A DNA stretch of 64,000 nt from CALMNV01 sp035688975 (GCF_035688975.1 NZ_DASSMH010000077.1:1-64000), one strand, 5' to 3'; shown: positions 23,916 through 32,939, counted from the stretch's first letter. Notes: a model not told the origin generated them from the sequence alone. Numbers and translations are program-made.

Positions 23916-25565
23916 TCAGTAGATGTTGGAGGGCCGGACCATGCCCTCGGCGAGGTCGCCGAAGCCGGGCGCGAAGATGGCGCCGGGGTTGCCGACGACC
24001 TCCTCGACGATCGCGGTCTCCGTCGTGATGATCAGGGCCGCGATCGACGCCGCGCTCTCCAGGGCCGCGCGCGTCACCTTGAGTGGGTCCATGACGCCCG
24101 CCTTGACCATGTCGCCATAGGTGCCGGACAACGCGTCGAACCCCTGGCCGATGGGCAGCCCGGCAACCCGGGAGACCACCTCGTCGCCGTCGTAGCCGGC
24201 GTTGATGGCGATCCAGCGCAGCGGCTCGACGAGCGACTTGCGCACGACCTCCCGACCGACGGCCGCGTCACCGGTCAGCTCGACCCGCGACACCGCGTCC
24301 TGGGCCTGCACCAGCGCCGTGCCGCCGCCGGCGACGATGCCCGCCTCCAGCGCGGCCCGCGCGGCCGCGAGCGAGTCCTCGACCCGGAGCAGGCGCTCCT
24401 TGAGCTCGACACTCGTGGCGCCGCCGACGTTGATCACCGCCACGCGCCCGGAGAGCCGGGCCAGTCGCAGCTGCAGGCTGTCCTGGTCGCCCTCGATCTT
24501 GGCCCGCTGGAACTGCTTCTCCAGCTGCGCGATTCGCGCCTCGACGAGCTTGTGGTCGCCGTGGCCGCCGACGATCGTCGTCGCGTGCTCCGTGATGGTG
24601 ATCCGGTCGCACGAGCCCAGGTGCTCGGGGCTGATCTCGCTGAGGTCGATCCCCGTGTCCGCGGCAACGACGTGCCCGCCGAGGGCCACGGCGAGGTCTT
24701 CGAGCTCGGCCAGCCGGCGGTGCCCGAAGCCGGGTGCCCTCACGACGACCGACCGCATGGTGTTGTGCATGTTGCCGCCCACGAGCAGCTGCAGGGCCGG
24801 GCCGTCGACGTCCTCGGCGAGGACCACGAGCGGTCGGTCCACCCGGCGGGCCGCCTCGACCGTCGGCATGATGTCCTGCACCTGGGTGATCTTCTTGTTG
24901 GTGAGCAGGATGACGGGGTTGTCGTAGACCGCCTCCATCCGCTCCCGGTCGGTCACCATGTAGGCGGAGATGTAGCCGTGGTCGAACTCGATGCCGTCGA
25001 CGACGTCGACGGACATGCCGAGCTCGTCCGACTCCTCGGTTGACACGATGCCGTTCCGGCCGACCCGGGTGACCGCCTCGGCCACGGCGGACCCGATGGC
25101 CTCGTCGTCGTTGGCCGCCAGGGTGGCGATGCGCTCGAGGTCCGCCTGCCCGCTGACCTCGGTGACCTGGGCGCGCAGCGCGTCCACCACGGCCGGGATC
25201 GTCTGCTCGATGCCCCGCCTCACGCGCATGGGGTTCGCCCCGGCGTCGACGGCCCGCAGCCCCTCACGGACCATCGCCTGGGCCAGCACCGTCGCCGTCG
25301 TCGTGCCGTCGCCGACGACGCCGTTGGTCTTCATCGCCACCTCCTTGACTAGCTGGGCCCCCATGTTGGCGAACGGCTCTCGCAGCTGGATCTCCTTGGC
25401 GATGGTCACGCCGTCGTTCGTGATCGTGGGCGGTCCGGTGAGCTTCTCGAGCACGGCATTGCGGCCCTTGGGGCCGAGCGTCACCTTGACTGCGTCCGCC
25501 AGTGCGTTGACGCCGGACTCGAGCAGTCGTCGTGCTTCCTCGTTGAAGCGCAGTTCCTTGGCCAT
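23916..25565 (-). CDS. dedicated GroEL-like chaperonin of the monooxygenase cluster
   Basis: HSP60 family protein of 549 residues. The ATP site is intact: VTLGPKGRNAVLEK near residue 28, GDGTTTATVLAQAM near residue 86, and the catalytic Asp in VVGDGTT-type context. It ends APGFGDLAEGMVRPSNIY and lacks the flexible GGM-rich tail of housekeeping GroEL. A groES is not adjacent. In propane/phenol-type monooxygenase operons of Mycobacterium, Gordonia and Rhodococcus a similar chaperonin (MimG) is needed to fold the large hydroxylase subunit. The location, last large gene of the operon, supports that role. Confidence 0.93.
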   Translation of the reverse strand: MAKELRFNEEARRLLESGVNALADAVKVTLGPKGRNAVLEKLTGPPTITNDGVTIAKEIQLREPFANMGAQLVKEVAMKTNGVVGDGTTTATVLAQAMVREGLRAVDAGANPMRVRRGIEQTIPAVVDALRAQVTEVSGQADLERIATLAANDDEAIGSAVAEAVTRVGRNGIVSTEESDELGMSVDVVDGIEFDHGYISAYMVTDRERMEAVYDNPVILLTNKKITQVQDIMPTVEAARRVDRPLVVLAEDVDGPALQLLVGGNMHNTMRSVVVRAPGFGHRRLAELEDLAVALGGHVVAADTGIDLSEISPEHLGSCDRITITEHATTIVGGHGDHKLVEARIAQLEKQFQRAKIEGDQDSLQLRLARLSGRVAVINVGGATSVELKERLLRVEDSLAAARAALEAGIVAGGGTALVQAQDAVSRVELTGDAAVGREVVRKSLVEPLRWIAINAGYDGDEVVSRVAGLPIGQGFDALSGTYGDMVKAGVMDPLKVTRAALESAASIAALIITTETAIVEEVVGNPGAIFAPGFGDLAEGMVRPSNIY

Positions 25566-25615
25566 GGTGTGGTCAGTCCTTCGAGTTTGGTTCGTGCAGT
25601 GGATGATTGGTCGAG

Positions 25616-25646
25616 GCCGGGACCCGGGGGCGGTACTGGTCCCGGC
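25616..25646 (-). terminator. intercistronic hairpin before the chaperonin gene
   Basis: GCCGGGACC (25616-25624) pairs with GGTCCCGGC (25638-25646), loop 13 nt. It lies between the alcohol dehydrogenase stop and the chaperonin start. It may attenuate or stabilise the polycistronic mRNA. Confidence 0.55.
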
Positions 25647-25667
25647 GGGCGGCGCTCCAGCCGGTCG

Positions 25668-26693
25668 TCAGGGGACGAGAATCGCCCGGCCCCGGACCGC
25701 TCCGGCGTCGAGGTCGTCGATGGCCCGCTGGAACTGGTCAAGCGGGTACTTCGTCGTGTGGAGCCGGACCTTGCCCTGGGCGGCGAGCACCATCAGCTCC
25801 TGCAGGTCGGTGTAGGAGCCGACGAGGTTGCCGATGAAGTTGATCTCGGTCGAGATGATGTCGATCGTCGGGACGTCGATGTTCTCTCCGTAGCCGACGA
25901 CGTAGTAGTTGCCGGCGCGACGCAGCATCGCGACGCCTTCGGCGGTGGCGCCGCCCTCGCCGACGAAGTCCACGACGGCCTCGGCACCCTTGCCGCCGGT
26001 GAGGTCGAGGACCTGCTGGACGTGGCTGCCGTCGGCGACGATCCCGTGGTCCGCGCCGATGTCGAGGGCGAGCTTGACCGCGTCCTCGTTGCGGTCCACG
26101 ACGACGACGGTGGTGCCTGAGATCGCCTTCATGACCTGGATCCCGATGTGGCCGAGGCCACCGGCGCCGATCATCACGCAGACGTCCCCCGGCCGAGTGG
26201 CCCGGGCTGCCTTGGCCACCGCGTGGTATGCCGTGAGGCCGGCGTCCGCCAGCGCCGCGACGTCCGAGGGCTCGAGGTTGTCGTCGATCCTGACGACACT
26301 GCGGGCCGCCGTCCGAAGGAACTCGGCATACCCGCCGTTGGTGTCGATGCCCGGGAACTGGCTGTTCTCGCAGTGCACGTCGTCGCCGAACCGGCAGGCG
26401 CGGCACAGGCCACACGTCATGAGCGGGTGGAGGATGACCTTGTCACCCACCGCGACGTTGGTGACGGCGTCGCCGACGGCATGCACCCAGCCGGCGTTCT
26501 CGTGACCGATCGTGTAGGGCAGCGTGACGCCGGACTTCTCCTGCCACTGCCCCTCGAGGATGTGCAGGTCGGTGCGGCATACGCCGGCACCGCCGATCCT
26601 GACGATGACGTCGAGCGGGCCGGTCAGCTCCGGCTCGGGGACCTCTGTCAGCTGTAGGTTGGTGTGGTAGTCGACCACTTGCACTGCTCGCAC
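25668..26693 (-). CDS. zinc-dependent alcohol dehydrogenase
   Basis: NAD(P)-dependent medium-chain dehydrogenase, 341 residues, probably oxidising the alcohol made by the monooxygenase (for example 2-propanol). Catalytic zinc ligands are visible: Cys39 in GVCRTDLH and His64-Glu65 in TIGHENAG. The structural zinc uses Cys94, Cys97, Cys100 and Cys108 (CGLCRACRFGDDVHC). The Rossmann fingerprint is GAGGLGHIG near residue 177. It lies between the MIP18 and chaperonin genes, the same slot as in other propane monooxygenase clusters. The exact substrate is inferred from context. Confidence 0.92.
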   Translation of the reverse strand: MRAVQVVDYHTNLQLTEVPEPELTGPLDVIVRIGGAGVCRTDLHILEGQWQEKSGVTLPYTIGHENAGWVHAVGDAVTNVAVGDKVILHPLMTCGLCRACRFGDDVHCENSQFPGIDTNGGYAEFLRTAARSVVRIDDNLEPSDVAALADAGLTAYHAVAKAARATRPGDVCVMIGAGGLGHIGIQVMKAISGTTVVVVDRNEDAVKLALDIGADHGIVADGSHVQQVLDLTGGKGAEAVVDFVGEGGATAEGVAMLRRAGNYYVVGYGENIDVPTIDIISTEINFIGNLVGSYTDLQELMVLAAQGKVRLHTTKYPLDQFQRAIDDLDAGAVRGRAILVP

Positions 26694-26723
26694 GGGTGTC
26701 TCCTTGTTCGCGAAAGATGGGGG

Positions 26724-27449
26724 TCAGTCGGTGCTGCGGGGCCGCTGGTCGGACTCGGACCCGGGGTAGCGCGTGGTCAGCAGGCCACGGCAGAAGTGCG
26801 CGTTGCCGTCGATGGAGATGCGCACGGTCCGGGCGAAGCGCAGCCGCACCGGCACCTGCTCCTGCGGGATCGGCCGACCCTCGTCGTCGACGAAGGCCTT
26901 CTCGTGCGGGCCGACGCCCAGCCCGATGTCGGCGCGCCGCCGCAGCAGGGCGTGCTTCGAGCGCCCGGCGGGGATGTCCCCGAGGGTGAGCTCGTGGAGC
27001 CGGTCCACCGTGACGGCGCCGCTCCTCAGCAGCTCCGAGCAGGCGCGCTCCAGCGCTGCCGTGTGGGCCTTGCGCTGGAAGGTCCGGCGGAGGTGGTCCA
27101 GTCCCGACTCGGCCTCGTGCCCGAAGGTGCCCGTGTAGCCGGCCTGGGCGGCAAGCCCCTCGTTGATCTTGTCCGAGTCGTGGTGGTCGTCGAGGCAGAC
27201 CACGACTCGGCCCACCCCCGGGAGCTGGAGCAGGGCGTCCTGCGCGTCGGCCGCCATGAGGTAGGCGAAGTTGGGCGCGCAGAACGAGGTGGGCAGCCGC
27301 AGGTGCACCTCGACGTCCCGCCCGTCGACGACCCGGGAGCGGACGAACCCGAGGTCCGTGATGGGCTCGTCCAGCTCGGGGTCGACCACGGTGTGCAGTG
27401 CCGCATCGACTGCCTCGACGGTGACGAGCACCGGTGCGACGAGCGTCAT
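26724..27449 (-). CDS. MIP18/DUF59 metal-sulfur cluster assembly-like protein
   Basis: A 241-residue protein whose N-terminal 100 residues form a MIP18-like domain: VDPELDEPITDLGFVRSR followed by PTSFCAPNF with the conserved Cys. The C-terminal half is unique to homologues in diiron monooxygenase operons. It probably helps deliver iron or fold the hydroxylase or reductase. The start ATG at 27449 is 1 nt after the amidohydrolase stop; an earlier start would overlap that gene. Confidence 0.85.
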   Translation of the reverse strand: MTLVAPVLVTVEAVDAALHTVVDPELDEPITDLGFVRSRVVDGRDVEVHLRLPTSFCAPNFAYLMAADAQDALLQLPGVGRVVVCLDDHHDSDKINEGLAAQAGYTGTFGHEAESGLDHLRRTFQRKAHTAALERACSELLRSGAVTVDRLHELTLGDIPAGRSKHALLRRRADIGLGVGPHEKAFVDDEGRPIPQEQVPVRLRFARTVRISIDGNAHFCRGLLTTRYPGSESDQRPRSTD

Positions 27450-27450
27450 C

Positions 27451-28497
27451 TCAGTGCGCTCCCGCATCCTCGAGGGTGGGAGCCATCTCCTGACCCTGCT
27501 CGTCGTCCGTCGCGCTCGGCAGCCGCAGCTCGGCCGGGACGTCGAGGTCGTACATCTTCGCCGCGTTGAGGCCGAGGATCTTCTTCTTGACCTCGGTCGT
27601 GAGCGGGGCGTACTCCGTCATGTCCTCGGGAATCTGGAAGTCGACGAACTTCTCGACCAGCCACTTGGGCGTCCAGAGCGCATAGTCGCTCGAGAACTGG
27701 ATCTTGTCCTCGCCGACCCAGTAGAGCAGCTCGCCGATGACCTGGGCGAAGTAGCGCGGGCGGGTGTGGATGAACGGCATGGCGACGGCAAGGCCGGCGT
27801 GGACGTTGGTCTCCTGCGTGGCGATCCAGCAGAAGTCCTCGAGCCGGGGAAGCCCGCAGTGCTCGACGACGAAGTTGAGGCCCTGGAAGTCGGTCGCCAC
27901 CGCGTCGACGTCCGCGACGTCGAAGGCGTCACGGTCGAGCGGGATGATCGTCGGGCCCTTGTGGATGTGGATGTTCGTGATCCCGAGCTCCTGGCAGGCC
28001 TCGAGGTACTTGTAGGTCCAGGGGTCGGTCAGCTTGTAGCCCCGGGAGTCGCCGTGCCACTCGGCCGTGTAGAGCTTGACGCCCTTGAGGCCGAAGCGCT
28101 CCGCGTCGCGCCGCAGCTGGTCGAGGCCCGCCTGCTCGTTGCGCGGGTCCCAGTTGTGGTTGTACGTCAGCTTGTCCGGGTGGGCCGAGGCCAGCGCGAA
28201 CGCCTCCTCGGTCTGGCCGAATCCGTTGTGGTAGAAGTCCCCGAGGTAGGCCGGCTGGAAGATGGCATGGTCGACGTACCCGTTGTCGAACAGGTCCCGC
28301 ATGAGCCGCTCGCCGCCCTGGTAGAGGTACTCCTCGTAGCCCCACTTCTCCTCGGCGGGGCTGAGGTTGGCGTGGTAGTCGTAGAAGCAGTCGATGAACT
28401 GCCTGCCGTGGATGTTCTTCTGGTTCTCCGGTCGCCCGTCCCACAGCGCGATGTGCGCGTCCACGATGTAGTACTTGTCGCCGTTCTTCTCGTACAT
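27451..28497 (-). CDS. amidohydrolase-2 family protein of the monooxygenase cluster
   Basis: A TIM-barrel metal-dependent hydrolase/decarboxylase-like protein of 348 residues (ACMSD-type). Visible blocks are IVDAHIALWDG at the N-terminus, LKGVKLYTAEW, ITNIHIHKGPT, FVVEHCGLP and IQFSSDYALWTP, which supply candidate His and Asp metal ligands. Homologues accompany group 5 soluble diiron monooxygenases, where a role in hydroxylase maturation rather than substrate catabolism has been suggested. The start is ATG 28497. It is separated from the coupling-protein gene by a very strong hairpin. Confidence 0.9.
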   Translation of the reverse strand: MYEKNGDKYYIVDAHIALWDGRPENQKNIHGRQFIDCFYDYHANLSPAEEKWGYEEYLYQGGERLMRDLFDNGYVDHAIFQPAYLGDFYHNGFGQTEEAFALASAHPDKLTYNHNWDPRNEQAGLDQLRRDAERFGLKGVKLYTAEWHGDSRGYKLTDPWTYKYLEACQELGITNIHIHKGPTIIPLDRDAFDVADVDAVATDFQGLNFVVEHCGLPRLEDFCWIATQETNVHAGLAVAMPFIHTRPRYFAQVIGELLYWVGEDKIQFSSDYALWTPKWLVEKFVDFQIPEDMTEYAPLTTEVKKKILGLNAAKMYDLDVPAELRLPSATDDEQGQEMAPTLEDAGAH

Positions 28498-28532
28498 GAG
28501 ACTTCCTCACTTCGTTGTGATGTTGGGATGAT

Positions 28533-28568
28533 CCCGGTCCGGGGCCGGGGATCCGGCCCCGGACCGGG
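28533..28568 (-). terminator. 16-bp intercistronic hairpin inside the monooxygenase operon
   Basis: CCCGGTCCGGGGCCGG (28533-28548) pairs perfectly with 28553-28568 over a GGAT loop. It sits after the coupling-protein gene and before the amidohydrolase gene. The stem has no T-run. It should cause partial termination or protect the upstream mRNA from 3' decay, so catalytic subunits would outnumber maturation factors. Confidence 0.75.
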
Positions 28569-28623
28569 CTGGAACGATGTGGTGGTGGTCAGCTGCGTTG
28601 TCGCAGACTTCTCGATCGGCCCG

Positions 28624-28998
28624 TCAGCGCTCGCCGGCACCGGCGGACGCCAGCGTCGAGGGGTCGACGAGGTCGAAGCCGATGTACTCGGCCGCATCCT
28701 CGGGGCTGGCGAAGAGCATCGTCTTGTCGTCGAGGTGGACCATCCGGCCGTAGTGGGTGGAGCTGATCTCCTCGAACACCGAGCCGTCGAACTCCTCCCC
28801 GAGCGCGTCGCTGATCTCGGCGTAGTCGAACTCGAGCAGCCGCTCGCCGTCGACGCGGATCATCGAGGGGTACTCCGTCAGCTCGACGCCCTCCTTGGCG
28901 CCCATCACCTCCGCGACGACACGGCCGACGGGGGTGTTCATCAGGGTCACCCCGCACATGTTGGAGAACGAGGCCTCCGCACCGAACTGCATGCTCAC
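28624..28998 (-). CDS. mimD: soluble diiron monooxygenase coupling/effector protein
   Basis: Cofactor-free effector protein (MmoB/DmpM-like) of 124 residues that binds the hydroxylase and tunes substrate and oxygen access. The fold region GVTLMNTPVGRVVAEVM...VELTEYPSMIRVDGERLLEFDY matches the family. The GTG at 28998 overlaps the beta-subunit stop as GTGA and has GAAGGAG upstream. A Met two codons later is a less likely start. The symbol is given by gene order and homology to mim/prm clusters. Confidence 0.9.
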   Translation of the reverse strand: MSMQFGAEASFSNMCGVTLMNTPVGRVVAEVMGAKEGVELTEYPSMIRVDGERLLEFDYAEISDALGEEFDGSVFEEISSTHYGRMVHLDDKTMLFASPEDAAEYIGFDLVDPSTLASAGAGER

Positions 28999-30101
28999 TG
29001 GTCCAACTCCTTCGGAATCTCGAGCCCGGTCTCCTCGAGCAGGGAACGGAACTTCTGCTTGGCGTCGTCGAGCGACGTGGCGAACGTGACCGCCCTTTCG
29101 GCCGGCTGCGACCAGATCGGCTGGAGCGCCTGGGCGGCCGCGATGCAGCGGGGGACCCAGACGGACAGCCACTGAGCGAAGAGCTGCCTGTTGGCCTCGC
29201 CGTGCTGCTCGTCCCGTGCCAGCATCGTGAACAGGCTGCGGGTGTAGGCGAGGTCCCTGGCGTAGTCGTGCTCACCCGTGCCGACGATCGTCGGGGTGAT
29301 GTAGTCGCCGTTGCGAGCCGCGATCTGCATCACGAGCTCGCTGCGGAACAGCGCGCCGACGAGCTGCTCGAAGACGACGTTCGCCGCGAACAGCAGCTCT
29401 GCCCAGTCGCCCACCGCCGTGAGCCGCTCGACGACCTCCCGGGTGGGCTGCCACTCGGGGGCGCCGTGCCACACCTGCCGGTGGGCCGAGCCGTCGAAGC
29501 CCACCTCGGCCTCGGACAGGTCGAGGTTGTAGAGCGCGAGGTCCTGGGCGAAGCGCATCTTGTGCGCCGCGTTGACGGCCACCGCGTTGTTGATCATGTT
29601 CGTCGGACCGGAGCGCTGGACAGCGGTGAAGACGTGCAGCGCCAGCCCGTTCTCGACATGCATCCACGCCCCGAGGTTGCGCTCGATGAACTTGAGCCAC
29701 GCGGGGTTCCAGCCGGAGTAGGCCCTGGCCCGCTTGGCGTTCTCGAGGCAGAGCGAGACCTGACGCACGACCGCGGCGTTGTTGCGGTAGATCGTCTGCT
29801 CCCACTCCTCGTTCGGGTCGAGGAAGGCGTGCCAGTTCGACGACTTGGCAGCGGTCCACTCCTGGGGGTAGCCACCGGGCCCGTTGCCGAAGCCGTAGAT
29901 CCATCCCTGCGTGAGGTGCCGCTCGGGGTCCGGCTGCACGTCGACGGTGACGTCCTCGTACATCGTGGCCCGCAGCTTGGCTGGCTTGTAGTAGTTGTAG
30001 CTCCGGCTCTTGGAGCTGGGGAACTCGAGGGCGCCTGCTTCCGAGTCCGTGAACTCGATCTTGGGGAAGCTGCGCTCTTTCTGGTTGGTGATGTCCGCCA
30101 T
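28995..30101 (-). CDS. mimC: monooxygenase hydroxylase beta subunit
   Basis: Structural small subunit of the hydroxylase, 368 residues, ferritin-like fold without the diiron site. Conserved blocks are RSYNYYKPAKLRATMYEDVT, QGWIYGFGNGPGGYPQEW, NWHAFLDPNEEWEQTIYRNN and DEQHGEANRQLFAQWL. It pairs with the alpha subunit encoded by the first gene. The last two thirds are helix rich. It overlaps the coupling-protein gene by 4 nt. Confidence 0.94.
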   Translation of the reverse strand: MADITNQKERSFPKIEFTDSEAGALEFPSSKSRSYNYYKPAKLRATMYEDVTVDVQPDPERHLTQGWIYGFGNGPGGYPQEWTAAKSSNWHAFLDPNEEWEQTIYRNNAAVVRQVSLCLENAKRARAYSGWNPAWLKFIERNLGAWMHVENGLALHVFTAVQRSGPTNMINNAVAVNAAHKMRFAQDLALYNLDLSEAEVGFDGSAHRQVWHGAPEWQPTREVVERLTAVGDWAELLFAANVVFEQLVGALFRSELVMQIAARNGDYITPTIVGTGEHDYARDLAYTRSLFTMLARDEQHGEANRQLFAQWLSVWVPRCIAAAQALQPIWSQPAERAVTFATSLDDAKQKFRSLLEETGLEIPKELDQ

Positions 30102-30139
30102 GATTCAACTCCGTTGTTGTGTGGGACGGTTCGTGGCGC

Positions 30140-31186
30140 TCAGCCAGCGGTCGGGCTGGTGAACTTGTCGTAGAACACCTGGTCCTTGGGCACCCCCTGC
30201 CGGTCGAGCAGGTCGAGCGCGGCGTCGACCATCGGCGGCGGGCCGCACAGGTAGACCTCGCACTTGGTGATGTTGGCCTCCCGGCGCTCGACCACCTCGG
30301 TGACGTTGCCCGCGTGGGCCTCGAAGTCGTATGCCGCCGGGTCCTCCGGCAGCGACTCGGACAGGCATACGACGAACTCGAAACCGGTCAGCTTCTCGCC
30401 CAAAGCCTTGATCACGTCGACGTAGAACAGGTCCTCCGCCGTGCGGGCCCCGTAGTAGAACCGCACCGGCCGCGTGCTCTCCGTCTCGTGCAGGTGGCGA
30501 AGCAGCGAGAGGATCGGAGCCATGCCCGCCCCGCCACCGATGCAGACCACCGGCAGGACGTGGCCCTCCTTGAGGGTGAAGGAGCCATACGGGCCCGTCA
30601 GGTGCAGCTCGTCGTCGACCTGGAGGCCGTCCTCGAGCAGGGCCGAGAACCGGCCGCCCGGGTACTTCTTGATGAGGAACTCGACCTCTCCGGGCGTCGA
30701 CTGGGTCGTCGCCATGGAGAACGAACGGTGTTCCGTCGTCCCGGGGATGCCGAGATCGGCATACTGCCCGGGCTTGAACTCGTAGGTCTCGGGCTCCACG
30801 GCCCGCAACCGCAGGGAGACGATGTCCCGCGTCATCGGCTCGATGGCCGTGATCCGGGTGCGTACGTTCTGGATGGCGACGCCGCCGAGCAGCTCGTCCT
30901 CGTCGAAGTTGAGCAGCTCGATGGTGCAGTCGCTGAAGGCGTGCGCCCGGCAGAGCAGGACGTAGCCCTCGTCCACCTCGGCGTCGTTGCAGGCGAAGGT
31001 GGAGTAGCGCTCCATCTGGATGTCGCCCTCGAGCACGAAGGACTTGCAGGCTGAGCACTGGCCCTCTCGGCACCCGTGCATCAGGTGGATGCCCTGCCGG
31101 AAGGCCGCGTCGAGGATCTTCTCGTCCTCGCCGACCTCCATCTCGATGCCGACCGGCTCGAAGCTGATGCGGTGGTTATCGGCCAC
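30140..31186 (-). CDS. mimB: monooxygenase reductase (2Fe-2S / FAD / NADH)
   Basis: Electron-transfer component of 348 residues. The N-terminal plant-type ferredoxin domain has cysteines 39, 44, 47 and 79 (CREGQCSACKS...C). The FAD-binding domain has RSFSMA near residue 153, and the NADH domain has CIGGGAGMAPILSLLRH and CGPPPMVDAA. It passes electrons from NADH to the diiron centre. It lies between the alpha and beta genes, the order found in mimABCD and prmABCD operons. Confidence 0.95.
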   Translation of the reverse strand: MADNHRISFEPVGIEMEVGEDEKILDAAFRQGIHLMHGCREGQCSACKSFVLEGDIQMERYSTFACNDAEVDEGYVLLCRAHAFSDCTIELLNFDEDELLGGVAIQNVRTRITAIEPMTRDIVSLRLRAVEPETYEFKPGQYADLGIPGTTEHRSFSMATTQSTPGEVEFLIKKYPGGRFSALLEDGLQVDDELHLTGPYGSFTLKEGHVLPVVCIGGGAGMAPILSLLRHLHETESTRPVRFYYGARTAEDLFYVDVIKALGEKLTGFEFVVCLSESLPEDPAAYDFEAHAGNVTEVVERREANITKCEVYLCGPPPMVDAALDLLDRQGVPKDQVFYDKFTSPTAG

Positions 31187-31222
31187 GGTGGGCCCTCCTC
31201 ATGCTCACGGTGTCGTTCCTGG

Positions 31223-31260
31223 GACTGGTGGCGCCGCTCATCCCGGCAGCGCCACCAGTC
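31223..31260 (-). terminator. 12-bp hairpin between the alpha-subunit and reductase genes
   Basis: GACTGGTGGCGC (31223-31234) pairs perfectly with GCGCCACCAGTC (31249-31260), loop 14 nt. It lies in the 115-nt gap after the alpha-subunit stop. No T-run. Confidence 0.65.
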
Positions 31261-31269
31261 CGTTCGGGA

Positions 31270-31295
31270 GGTGGTTCCGTCGACGACGGACCACC
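31270..31295 (-). terminator. second hairpin just after the alpha-subunit gene
   Basis: 31270-31281 pairs with 31285-31295 (GACGGACCACC) with a single bulged T, only 7 nt from the alpha-subunit stop codon. Together with the hairpin at 31223-31260 it forms a double 3' structure that may protect the alpha mRNA. Confidence 0.55.
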
Positions 31296-31301
31296 GACGG
31301 G

Positions 31302-32939
31302 TCAGGCGACGGCCTTGGTCCCGTTGGCGCGGTACGCCGCGACGTGGGCCTCGCGCTCGGCGTCCGACATCTGGTTCAGCAGCACGTTGGGGCTCATGAA
31401 GGTGTTGCCCCGGACGTCGTCGAGGGTCCACATCTTCTTGGGGTCGTCGAGCTGCAGGTGGGGCTGGCCGATGAGCGTCTTGCCGTCGTCCCGGACATAG
31501 CCGAGGTCCTTGACGATGTCGGCCAGGTCCTTGTCGTGGTGCAGGGTCTCCCACTCGCGGAAGCCGGTGAGGCGACCCATGTTTGGAGTGGGCCGGCCGT
31601 CGTACTCCGGCCGGAAGGCGACCGCGTCGGTCCAGTGGCAGGTCTCCGAGCAGTACGTGCGCCACTGGTCGTCCACCTTCTCGACGACCATGTCCTCACG
31701 GATGAGGCACGGCACCATGCACGTCCAGCAGCGGTGGGGGTACTGGTAGCCCACCTCCTCGAAGGCGATCGGCTTGTTCTTGCCGGGGTACGCCAGGCGG
31801 TTGTAGTTCTCCCACCACTTGCCGTACTTCGAGTACCAGCCGGGGTACTTCTCCTCGAACCACTCGAAGTCCTTGTCGGTCATGGCGTCGATGCGCCAAT
31901 AGTTGACCGGCCACCCGGTGGCGAAGAAGCGGGCCACCTCGTGCACGTAGCCCTTGTTGACGATCCGGTTCCACGACTCCTCGACGAGGTCGTGCGGGAT
32001 GGTCAGCCCGTACTTCTCGAGAGGCAGCAGGTAGCTGCGGTAGTAGTCGTCGTAGATCCACCGACGCCACATCTCCGCGTAGCTCTCCCGGTCCTTGCGC
32101 CGGTCCTTCGTGCCGTACTCGATGAAGGTGCCGATGGCGGCGTCGACGACGCAGTGGTTGTTCCACCAGGCGTAGCGCAGGTCGCGCTCGAGGAGCGGGC
32201 GGTTGCGCTCGTCCGCGAGCGCCATGAGCAGGATCGAGTAGCCGTTGGAGATGTGCCGCGACTCGTCGGACTGCACGGAGTGGAAGACGGTCGGCAGCAG
32301 GTAGTCGCCGTTGGCGGCCGCCTCGTCGGGCATGGCCACGAAGAGGGTGTTGGTGAAGGCGGTCTCTGCCACCACGGTGAGGTAGACGTTGGCCGCCGTG
32401 ATGGCGTCACCGGTGATGAAGCCCTCGCCGAACTGCCGGCCGATGGTGCCCGCGTAGTTGTTGGCGAACCCCTTCTCCGTGATGTCGAAACCTGCGGGGT
32501 CGATGTAGTGGTTCATGTAGAGCTTCTTGAGGTTCATCTGGATCGTCGAGTGGCGCACCTCGTCGATCATCTGGACCGCCAGGCCGTTGTGGATCTCCGG
32601 GTTGGGCACGGCGTCGATGGCCATGGGCATGGCCCGGGCGGCCGAGATCTCCGGGAACGGGATGATCGACAGGAACAGCTTCTGCCACTCGAGCCAGCGC
32701 TGCTGGACCTGGCGGAACATGTTGCCGCGGATGGCGCCGTCCATCGCCCCGTAGACGCGGTTGTCCTTCTCCTCCTCCATGGGGAAGTAGGACCGCATGA
32801 TCTGCTTGAGCGGGTCCTTCTTCGGGGCCTTCTCGAACGTGTAGTCCGTGCCGAAGCGGGTTGCCGGCGTCGCGAAGGTGGGCTCCCACGACAACTCGGT
32901 GATCTTGGCATGTGCCTTCGTCAGACTCTGTCTGCTCAA
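31302..32939 (-). CDS. mimA: soluble diiron monooxygenase hydroxylase alpha subunit
   Basis: Catalytic subunit of 545 residues, related to propane/phenol (MimA/PrmA) monooxygenases. Diiron ligands are visible as Glu97, Glu127-x-x-His130 (DEVRHST), Glu192 and Glu226-x-x-His229 (DESRHIS). A Cys-x2-Cys pair (RCWTCMVPC) and a second YCSETC near residues 398-430 form the C-terminal putative metal or structural site. The start is TTG at 32939, with GGAGG 5 nt upstream; there is no ATG nearby. First gene of the operon. Gaseous alkane, ketone or phenol substrates are all known for this subgroup, so the substrate is open. Confidence 0.95.
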   Translation of the reverse strand: MSRQSLTKAHAKITELSWEPTFATPATRFGTDYTFEKAPKKDPLKQIMRSYFPMEEEKDNRVYGAMDGAIRGNMFRQVQQRWLEWQKLFLSIIPFPEISAARAMPMAIDAVPNPEIHNGLAVQMIDEVRHSTIQMNLKKLYMNHYIDPAGFDITEKGFANNYAGTIGRQFGEGFITGDAITAANVYLTVVAETAFTNTLFVAMPDEAAANGDYLLPTVFHSVQSDESRHISNGYSILLMALADERNRPLLERDLRYAWWNNHCVVDAAIGTFIEYGTKDRRKDRESYAEMWRRWIYDDYYRSYLLPLEKYGLTIPHDLVEESWNRIVNKGYVHEVARFFATGWPVNYWRIDAMTDKDFEWFEEKYPGWYSKYGKWWENYNRLAYPGKNKPIAFEEVGYQYPHRCWTCMVPCLIREDMVVEKVDDQWRTYCSETCHWTDAVAFRPEYDGRPTPNMGRLTGFREWETLHHDKDLADIVKDLGYVRDDGKTLIGQPHLQLDDPKKMWTLDDVRGNTFMSPNVLLNQMSDAEREAHVAAYRANGTKAVA

